From Sphaeroforma arctica JP610 (Eukaryota > Opisthokonta > Ichthyosporea > Ichthyophonida): a DNA stretch of 43,743 bases. Position 1 is the first letter of the stretch. Every line of letters starts with the position of its first letter. The translations under genes and the position numbers were made by a program. The stretch lies in the NCBI RefSeq assembly GCF_001186125.1, contig NW_014040543.1, positions 9,931 through 53,673 of the forward strand, written 5' to 3'. The notes beneath the pieces were generated by a model. It did no database searches. It was not told the DNA's origin and worked only from the letters and a program-made list of their open reading frames with translations. Shown here in pieces: positions 34,441 through 43,743 of the stretch.

Positions 34441-36884
34441 TGACTAATTTCCGGTGTGGTCAGCGGGATATGTAATGCAAATTGTATCTTGAATTCATAT
34501 CATAAAAAGCAAGCTCAATACCATGACATAGGCGGGTGCTACTCACGTTGCCTCGTCCTTTTCGGTTCGGGTTCATCAAATCAAGTGTGTGCTTCTAGAT
34601 GATCACGAAATTATCAATGGCCTTACTCTTGGCAGTATTAGCCCGTATTGTTGGTTCGTGTATATCAAACCAGTAGGAGTGGGCCTTTTAATCCCCCCGA
34701 GAGTATCAACGGCCTAGCTCTTGGCCGTATTGGCAAATATATAACTTACTGATCGGTCAGTGTTGACGAATTAATGTCGTGCACTCGGTCGAATATTTAC
34801 ATATGTCGGATGACTGTACAATAAGGCATTCATGTGAGGTTTTTATACATTGCTCCAAGAACTTGAAGAGTAGTCTTGTGACAGTACACAAAAATGTATA
34901 ATCACCCTCGCCACAAATCCGAGGACCGAAGGAACCGTAGTTGTATGATCAGTTGCATGTCAAAATTCATCTCATTGGATACTGCCACAAGAATTCTCAT
35001 GACTACATTTCATTGTACGAAAACCTCAGATATATGCCCTATTGAAATGTCTTATTACAAACGACACTATTCGACCGAGTGTACGATATTAATTCGTCCC
35101 TTTGACTGATTTGTATTGTTCTCGTTTTACAGCGCACCTGTATCAAAGGCGATATTTTCTTCGTCAGCGATATTTCAAAGGCCCCGTACGTGTAGCCCGA
35201 TCTGCGAGAATCACTACTAGATCTGGTACCAGATTTCACCTATCGCATAGAATCAGCACACCATAATAATTTCCACCACACGACTCAGGGCAAATCAATA
35301 GTAACATTGTAAATTACTTTATGTAAGGGCATCTCACTATGGCCATGTCTTCACTATGATGCAACGAGCGGGCACCGTTATCGCCTGTTTGGAAAAGGCA
35401 TTTATATTTCAACTTCAACTAGAAAAATCAAAGTAATTCAGTATCTTCAAATATTGAATCAGGGGTCCCAGTAGAACTCCCGAGGAAGCTGAGCATTGGA
35501 ATTTTAACCACCTGCGAAAACCTGAGATACAACATATTGATATTACTTGATGATTGTGGACCTGGATGAAAGTAGCATGACCGATACAATCATATACATA
35601 TTGCCGACTTCACACATGATACCACTCGAACCATATTCATAAAATTCGATTTGAAGCTGTACCAATAGATGTTCATTTGGAGTCAACAGGAATAAGACGG
35701 AGTCGATTTGCGCTACCACACGCCTATACAGGCACGTCGGAAAACTTTAGAGTCAAACGAATTAAAGCGTAGTCGAGGTGGGTATGTGATGTCTATGCAG
35801 GCACATGGTAGACGAAAACTGTCTGAAATGTTTGATACATAGTCAATGGTGCGAATAATCGGTATACGCATATAATTGGGCATAAAGCGACCCTTACGCA
35901 CATCAAAGCAGCACTACATTATGATCTTGTTAGAAAATCCAATAGTTGACGCTGTGTTTTCAGGTGTGCTTGATGCGATAGACATGTATATTTTGGCGCA
36001 TTATGATGGAAGATATCGGAATCTCCATAGTAGCCGAAAGAAGTTCTAATTGTCGTGTTTTGCTTTTGCGGATGGGGCGGAATACGCGACTATCATTTCC
36101 GCCAAATGGAAATCTTCGTTCGCAGAGCACATATGCGAACAGTATACTTCCGTGCAAGCCACACATGTATTGGTCATTTGTATCGTTGTTGTACATGCAT
36201 GCACACAACCGCTTCATATACACTCGTTTAGAATTATCTTTTTATTTTTACAAAACCTTGGCGCAAGCGGGTATCATGTCCGCCATAATAACACTGCTAA
36301 CTTAACGCACAAAAAGGGCGGGCATCAGTATATATACACAGGTGTACGAAAGGCTATATATTACTTCCTTCAGGAAAGCAAATATACCTAAAACAGCTAT
36401 TTCGTAACAAAAAAAATGTATCTCGATATGTAAAACTCCTTGGGCTGGTAGACCGCCTTAGCCGCAAAGATCCACTCATTTTCAATATCGTTTGAATAAA
36501 CTGTAAGCATATTTTAGATGTGACATTCAGCTGCTCGATGAATTTAAGCAGTTGTTTTTCATATTGAATCGTTAGACGTACACATGACACACGAGAGTTA
36601 GTTCCGAACCCTTCACATCGCAGAACCAAAAACAATACCCGAAGTGAAATCAGGCACGTTGACCACTTTGTTAGTGGGAACGCTTTAAAAAAAAACAAAA
36701 AAAAACTCACATTTAAGCCGTGTTTGTCACGGAATGTAAACACAGCGTAGCGAGCAGGTAAAGATAGACTCCAGCGGGACATGATTTTGATATAAAACAC
36801 AACTCGAGGTATGAGACCGTATCGGTTCTGATGTGTCAGTCAGCAGGACATAAGTTTAATTTCGAATACTAGTACGACCAATCT
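34441..36884. other. Intergenic, no gene recognised
   Basis: About 2.4 kb upstream of the Nup62 stop on the + axis; the distal part probably includes the Nup62 3' untranslated region. A short diverged repeat containing GGCCT..CTCTTGGC.GTATT occurs near 34619 and 34710. Overlapping open frames of about 100-150 codons at 36003-36391 (+) and 36354-36800 (-) show no domain and I do not call them genes. Confidence 0.55.
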
Positions 36885-39800
36885 CTAGTAGTGCAAACGG
36901 GACAGGTTTTGTCGTGCTTCCGCCAAGCCTTGCTTCGTCATAACCATGCGTTGTTCGAGCTTGTCTGCATTGCTATCAATCCACTGCAAACTCTCCAAGT
37001 AGCAATTAAGGATATCTACGACTTTGTCTATCGTATTTTCTTGATTCGGATCCTGTGTAGTACTGTTCACTGTCTCTATGACGCCGCGAAGTTGTTCGTC
37101 CACCTGAGTGTGTGAATATGAGAAAGAAATAAATGAAGAAAATAGTATATGGAGAAGATTTACGACGAAATTTAATTTGTAGACGTTTATAGACCTAAGT
37201 GTGTTCCCTTTACAACTACTGCGAGCGTGATTTAGCATATATAATTCTGACTCAGAAGACAGCAATGAAATGAAGCGTTGCCGTTCACTGTATCTGACAC
37301 TATAGTGCACAAATACATTCTCATCGCTTGTGCGATGCAATATACTAGCACAATTGGTATGCATGTGAGGATGTTGCAGCAGGTCAAAGCAACTAATAGT
37401 CTCATATACATTCTCAAACAAATGCATTGCCTTTGACATTGAATACGCGACCAAGATAGATGCACGGCGAGCACACACAACCACCACTCGATACACAAGC
37501 GGGAGACGCTGTAGGTACAATCACCTTGTTTAGTTGCCGATTCACGTCCTCCAGAGTTTCTAACATTGTCTTCCGATCTGAAGGGTTGGCCCCGCTTGTG
37601 TAAGCCTGCCCTCTCGCATTCATTTTCGCACCATTCATACGCGCTTGGCTTTTCTGTTCGTTTATGTATTCGCCTATGTCTTTTTGGTGGGCATCGATGT
37701 AGTCTATTTCCTGATTGAGCCTCTTCTGCATGGTTTTGACCTCTTCTAATTCACCGAAAACACCCTCAATCTATTAAATGATTCAGAGCAATCAGAAACG
37801 CAAATGCCCAGCGCATGAACACGGATACAGGCCCATGATGATCATGATGTTGGTTGTTCCCCAATGCACACGTGCGAATCATATAATATGTACACAACAT
37901 ATACCTAGGTGGCGCTAGAGAGCATTCATGCTGTATTCAACATCGAAGTTGAGTCGCACAGACTCGGACACAAAACAGTACAGACCAGAGTTTACATACG
38001 GCTACACTACGATAGGGTCCAAATCATTTCACTCAAAGACCCCTATACCTACCGCGTCTTGATTTTTGATGAGCATTTGATCTAGATTTCGAATATCCAG
38101 CGCGTGCCTACAATAATCTTGTGTATGCATCTCCAACTTGCGATTGAATGAGTCGACAATTTCTTGTACTTTCATGTTTGTAATCTCTGATGGCTTGGTC
38201 GTTGGGGCTGGGGCGGTATCAGCGGCAGCAGGTGCTGGTGCAGCCGTGGCCGATTGTGCTGTACTGGAAGACGCCGTGGTACCTAGTCGGGTTTGACGAG
38301 GATTAAATTAGTATCGCAGGGGTTTACCAGTCTAGCTTATTGCATATTGCAATCAGGGTTATGAGCCTGCGCCCGAGATGTACACATGGGACGAAGTGAT
38401 ATTTCCCCTCGAGTACGAGAAGATACAGCGTGGCGGTTTCTCTCACTTGATTTGAAGTATTTGTAATGAACATACGTGTTTGCGTGGTATTCGCACGTTG
38501 TGAGCATATTGATTTATAACAGACGCACATAGTATACATTGTTTGATATTGTATTGATTCGTTTGAATATAAATTGGACGAGAAATATGTGCATCGGTGT
38601 CCGTAGTTTAGATACTGATCATGGAATATTCATGCTGGATACAAGTGCATGTACATTTGATAATTAAGAATACACAGTTTGTTCAGAGGCAAAATTTCGT
38701 AAGTGTAGTATGTGAATGGCTGTAGTTCGAGCTTGATCGAAAGCTTACAATGAAGATATAAGTGCATAAAGACTGCAATATGGCGATCGTTCTATGCACA
38801 TCGGACTGTATAAAGTGCATACACACGTGTAGAATCGTTCACGAGTTGGGAAGCTCATTATCAGTGTGAAGCTGAGGACCCACACCCTCACAAGAAAATG
38901 ACCACATGTATATTCGAGTACAAGCACTAAATACAGAGACTGCCGGGCAGCTAAACCATCAGTGTTTAATAACAGCTAAACATGATTTATCATACCTGGT
39001 GCGGGGGCTTTAAATGTATCTGCCCCATTGGCAGCTGGTGCTGTCGTGGAGCCTGTCGCAGTTGTTCCGTGGGCCGTAGTGGAAGTGGAAGTGGAGGCTG
39101 CAGGAGCTATAGCATAGAGTCAAGATATAAAACGCGGCCTTAAGGAATGGCGGAATATGTAGCAAAGTGCAATCATTTACAAACGATCAAAACAAATAGC
39201 GTAGCTAAACGCAGCCAATGACGAGCACACGATGGAGATGATGCCTAGCATATTTTCAAAATAGCACAAATACACGCAGGATTACGCGCACATAATTGTA
39301 ATGTCTGTACGATATGCAATTAAAGGACAAACAGAAAAGTAAAATACAGACAAAAGCACGAATTCATTCGACTACATCGTATGTTGAAGTGGTTTCAAAT
39401 ACAAACACACAATTGCAAAGAAAATGTATAAAAAGGTTCTCGGGTTACCGGTACACTCCTACCTACGATGCACTACACGCGTGCACATACGTGTTTATTC
39501 TCCATCTGCGGTGTACTTTCTATGCTACGTTTGTGCCACAGTCTGGCGCAGATTAATAAGCATTTTTAACCTAATCACATACAAGTGCTTCCATAGTAAT
39601 TCAGTCAAATGTTTGTATTTAATGCAGTACGGACAACTCATCTTGAATCCAAACCACGCACACCCCCTTATATGTCGACTTGGCGACATCAAAAGTCAGC
39701 AGATATGGGAAGCCCATAAGCAACATGCATGCAAACGAATGCTAACGCACCTGCACTAGAGAACAAGCCTCTCTTTGGAGCAGCACCCGAACCCGATGCC

Positions 39801-42800
39801 GGCGCCCCCATATTGAATGCGGGCGCAGTGGCTCCTGTGCCAGGAATAAATCGACCGATAGTATGAGTAACAGAATCAAGATTGACTGTGAGATCGTGTT
39901 GCTCACGGTAGTTGACTGACCGCTGAACGCACCCTAGCCCATGTCGCTGTGCCGCCCTATGGGTCTCTAGTGTGTAAAATGATGAATCACTCACATAACT
40001 TTTGTCGGGACACGCACAAACGCATGATGGAATACTAGACTGGCAAGCACACAGACAAAGTCACACAGCGCGGCAAAACTCGAGCCGACGACCAATCTAG
40101 TAAATGATGGTTCTGTGGCAAGTTCTCACATGGACGAAGGCAAGGCATTGTATTGGTGATTCTCCCATACATGAGCACAAAAGGAACAAGCACAAATAAA
40201 ACTACCACGTTCCGACGGATTCGCATCCAGAATAAAATCGCAAAAACAATCCGTGGCTGATCATAGCAGGAGCTAGATTACAACAGCATTAAGACATAGC
40301 TCCCCTGAATTCACACCATAAATCACCAACGCAAGCTGGTTCCAATCGACATGTCATACGACAACGCTAACCCACAACACAGATACTCAATTACCGTTTG
40401 TGGCGGGAGCAGAGGCACCGAAGCTAATACCAGCCGGTCTAGCAGCAGTGTCAGTAGAACCTACGGCACCTCCCAATGTTGAAGAGGCTGCGCCGGCGGC
40501 TGGTTTGGGCGCATTTGATGTTCCACCGAACAATCCGGTAGCAGGAGTTGTGGTGGTGGTGCCTGAGAAATGTATTGTAGTTGCCCAACAATGACTCTTT
40601 GTGCTGGTTGTGATATTGATTGGGAAAGCGATAGGGTGAAACGAAGTTGTTCTTGAAAGATACAAGGCATTTCCGCCGAGGTAGCCCGCAGTGGTCCTTA
40701 TATGTACTAAAAAAAATAGATCAGAAATTTAAATACACAGTGGTGTTGTGGTATGATCACACTCGTCACATCCCCAAAGTCACACAAAAATTTGATCTCG
40801 TCACAGACAATCGAAATCCCCCCCCCCAAAAAAAAATATAGAAGTGACATTGTGTGTGAAACGGAAGTGTTTGAGATACAAATCCCAAAGATACAACTAT
40901 ACGTAGCTACACTCTCCAACCAGAAAGTTTTCTGTCCCGTTTGGTCCCACCTTTAAACCATAACCCAAAACAAAAGCCGGCACCATAACAAACAAACCAA
41001 TGAATATAATAGGTACAGCTCAATAGAATTCACTGTAGACATTGACACACACACACCTCCCGCAGCACCAAAAGTCAGCCCAGAAGTAGCAGGCTTCTGT
41101 GCATTAGCATTGACCGCTCCGAAACTCAGCCCTCCCGCGGCAGGTGCAGGTGCAGTTGCAGCCGCAGTTGTGGTTGCGGGTGCACCACCACCGAATAAAT
41201 TGGTCTGAGGGGCTGCAGAGCTTGTCCCTGTGGCACTGGGAGCGGCCCCACTAAAGAGACCACCAGCAGGCGCACCTGAGAGAAGAGCCATAAAGGGTTA
41301 ATATGAGGATAATACCAATCATGCGGGTCAAGATAGGCTCTACCAGAGACACAATACCGTCAACTGCATAAAACCATCTGGTCAACATGAGGCAACGACA
41401 ATACTTCACTAGCAAATCGGAGTAGTTTATTGTAGAAAGTATGAACGGCGAGCATAGATAGAAGTAAGAGAATTTTCTGCACGTACCAGTGCCTGAAGCT
41501 GGTGCACCGCTTCCGAAGGAAAGCGCGGTGGGTGGCTGTCCTGCGGTGGTGGAAGCGGCCGGTTTGGCTCCGAAGCCAGGGAAGCTACCTACACATGGTA
41601 AGTTTGTCGAAGTTTGTCGCGGATTAGCCTCAAGAATGGCGAGACTGTACTTTAAATGCGAGTGTGGCCAGTATTTGAATATGTATGCCGTCGAAAAAGA
41701 CAATTTAACATATAGAATAGCTTATTGGGACAAAGTAACAACATAAATTCTCTTTGGTCCGAACGCATATAGGCTGATTGTTTGGACTAGTCTATAGTAA
41801 TGGCCCAGTATAGCGATTCAGTAGGATTCGTTTATACGCGGTCGTGCTCATCCCGCTCGAACGTTGAATAACACGCAATTGTGCAGTGATCGTTCGTAAA
41901 ACCCTGGAGGCCACCTCTGAATACTCACTGACTGAAATTTAGATGCTAGTTACACACTGACTCACTCGACAATACGCATATTGTTGAGTAACCTTTACCG
42001 GGCCCTCACCTATCTCAGAACACAACCCCCCAAGATATATTAAAACGAACGCACCATCAGCGAAAGGCAGTATATATTACTCGACAAACACCATTAGAAT
42101 GACGACTAGCAAAGAAAATTACATGATTGTCTGTGAGGCGCTACACAGAAATTTACTTCGAATTTGCTTTACCTGCTGACGGCGCAGATTTCGTCGCGGG
42201 TGCTCCACCGAATAAACCTCCATTACCAGGGGCTGCCGCGGCCGCACCTGAACAAAAATACAAAGAAATTTTGAAAGGCATTCATACGGAGGCGGTTATT
42301 TGGGTATGAAAACAGTCAATTTATTGGTAGGTCCAAAAGCTACCATTCACTCCAAGCATTCGCACCAAGACCTGTCCAACAACTTAACGTTTTCTACACC
42401 TTTCGGTTGACGGCGGCTATAACATTAATAGCAGACAAGAGCGCAGCACCTATCTGGACTAATTAGAATTATACGCGCAACATAGACTATATGTCGGCAA
42501 GGGAGCAGAAAAATCCACCACGTCCACATAACACACCCCCGGTAGCAGCAGGCGTACCAAATCCACTTGTTGCAGGTGCAGGTGCTGCCCCCCCGCCGAA
42601 GCCACCGAGTGTCCCTGACTGAGTCGTGCCTTGCGTGCTCGTCTTAGGCACACCAAACCCACTGAAGCCAGTTTTAGCGTGTGTGCCACTAACTGCCCCA
42701 GCCCCAAAAGACGGGGCCGCGGTTGCACCTGTTGCTGCTGTATTTTGGGTGCAGATAGCAAGGGTTGGACTTTTGGCTTTATGCGAGCTTGGAAGGCCTT

Positions 42801-43625
42801 AGCATAGTGTCGAATTCATGTCTGTTTATAGTTGTCGCGATATTCCATATTTGGTGCGGCGTGGTCACGAATAGGAGACACATCGTAGTATTTGCAACGT
42901 AAAAAGTATATAATAAACAACTATAGAACTGGGCTCCACAATACCGCCGATGCATTCCTATATGAATACAAGCCACGCCAGGTGCTCGCGCGCAAGTGCA
43001 AGTTGAGCACACTACAGGATAGCCCACGACGGGCCAGAAGCAATTGCTGGAAGTCAGGGAATGCACAACAATAGTACTTCTCAGTAAGGCATTCTTGATA
43101 AACAGGAACAAGCCTCAACTAGGACAGTGTCTTCATCCTCCAAATATTTTACTATCGGCTTATGCAAGTCTATCAGACGGTTTAGCACCAGGTACTACAA
43201 GCCACACAAGGTAATGTATTGCAATATTCGCAAAACACTTGCACTTGCAATGCACAAGTAAGCCACAACTGCATCGGCCTCAAAACGGGACTAAAGTCAA
43301 TATACATGTCTTACCAATTGAAATGGGTTATGAGCTCGAATCGTCGTGGATGTGATGTGTTTGGGCGCAATGCGGAGGAAACAGATGTCGAAACGGGTCT
43401 CGTGTGCTTACAACAAATATCACACATTCGATGCAGAGATGACAAAAATGGCTGACAACGAATGGTGCACATCACATACAGACGGATTGTGTGCGTATGT
43501 ATGTAATATCACAAACTATGTATGCCTATATGTCATTTCCAAGTACCAGGTTGGGGAGCTGCGAAAGAGAAACCCGGTGTACCACCGGTAGCACTTCCGC
43601 CGGAGGTCGCTCCAAAATTGAAAGA
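36885..43625 (-). CDS. NUP62: Nucleoporin Nup62/Nsp1, central-channel FG nucleoporin, 5' end outside window
   Basis: Exons in transcription order: 43625-43547, 42728-42537, 42247-42173, 41588-41487, 41275-41057, 40562-40395, 39834-39751, 39106-38996, 38282-38053, 37770-37525, 37103-36885. All phases agree, giving 574 visible residues (human Nup62 is about 522). The first eight exons encode Ala/Gly/Thr/Pro-rich sequence with scattered FG dipeptides (SFNFG, GLFGG, LSFG, LTFG), the disordered transport-barrier part. The last three encode a coiled coil: KVQEIVDSFNRKLE, IEGVFGELEEVK, QEIDYIDAHQKDI, then ILNCYLESLQWIDSNADKLE, which matches the Nsp1_C/Nup62 C-terminal signature around LQWID. In other eukaryotes this domain forms the Nup62-Nup54-Nup58 trimer in the nuclear pore channel. 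FG density falls toward the coiled coil, and exon 39106-38996 has none. The start codon lies beyond 43743. Confidence 0.93.
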
Positions 43626-43703
43626 CTGCAAATGGAAAGAAGTCAGACGAGATACAAATGAGCAGAAATACCCGATTTTGATTTGTTTAGTGGGTCAGAA
43701 GGA

Positions 43704-43737
43704 GATAGATAGAGAGAGAGAGAGAGAGAGGGAGGGG
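43704..43737. repeat. (GA)n microsatellite
   Basis: A GATA/GA run followed by a G-rich tail lies just upstream of the first visible Nup62 exon on the minus strand, where it reads as a (CT)n tract. It is therefore probably intronic. The window ends within a few bases of it. Confidence 0.9.
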
Positions 43738-43743
43738 GTGAGC

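Noticed and set aside
36003-36391. Two overlapping + frames of about 100-113 codons
   Set aside because: Composition is mixed and hydrophobic without a domain; two frames open over the same bases argues for chance.
36354-36800. 148-codon minus-strand frame just downstream of the Nup62 stop
   Set aside because: Contains poly-Phe and poly-Lys-like runs from A/T tracts and probably lies in the Nup62 3' untranslated region.
40707-40956. Small frames around an A/C homopolymer tract
   Set aside because: They lie inside a Nup62 intron and owe their openness to the homopolymers.

Overview
The window is intron-rich, AT-leaning eukaryotic nuclear DNA. It holds a BRAG/IQSEC-type Arf exchange factor, an Nsp1/Nup62 nucleoporin, a giant PPR protein, a tRNA-Pro, a Ty3/gypsy-type element fossil and long degenerate satellite arrays. 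BRAG-type GEFs are best known from animals and their unicellular relatives. A unicellular holozoan, for example an ichthyosporean, is therefore my best guess for the source, but it is an inference. Nothing in the sequence names the species.

Left third (1-18.5 kb), gene-rich. The 3' part of an IQ-Sec7-PH Arf-GEF gene runs on + and ends at 6015; fifteen exons join in one frame. It converges on a two-exon minus-strand gene (14347 to 6652) for a PPR protein of about 2,418 residues, probably mitochondrial. About 760 bp away, divergently transcribed, is a membrane-anchored thioredoxin-like gene starting at 15109. It is followed by several decayed tandem copies of its own CxxC-coding exon (15.6-16.4 kb). 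A tRNA-Pro(CGG) gene lies at 18.4-18.5 kb on the minus strand.

Middle (18.5-36.8 kb), repeat-dominated and host-gene-free. A degenerate satellite with a unit near 340-400 bp occupies about 19.86-21.25 kb and 27.96-34.44 kb. Between the two blocks sits a minus-strand Ty3/gypsy-type LTR element fossil (about 21.9-27.95 kb). Its gag side is full of tandem duplications, and it carries an extra methyltransferase-like segment between RNase H and integrase. The right satellite block is interrupted by a foreign stretch (31.16-33.2 kb) that contains an 811-bp tandem duplication of an unassigned decayed coding sequence. 34.45-36.88 kb has no gene I can support.

Right (36.9-43.7 kb). A minus-strand Nup62/Nsp1 gene has eleven visible exons, with its 5' end outside the window. 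Its FG-repeat region is built from seven consecutive exons with phase-1 introns on both sides, so each is an in-frame cassette. The last three exons give the coiled-coil domain that assembles with the Nup54/Nup58 partners.

The genes share no obvious pathway: vesicle trafficking, organellar RNA metabolism, redox and nuclear transport. Most exon boundaries were placed by eye from GT/AG sites, reading-phase agreement and family resemblance.
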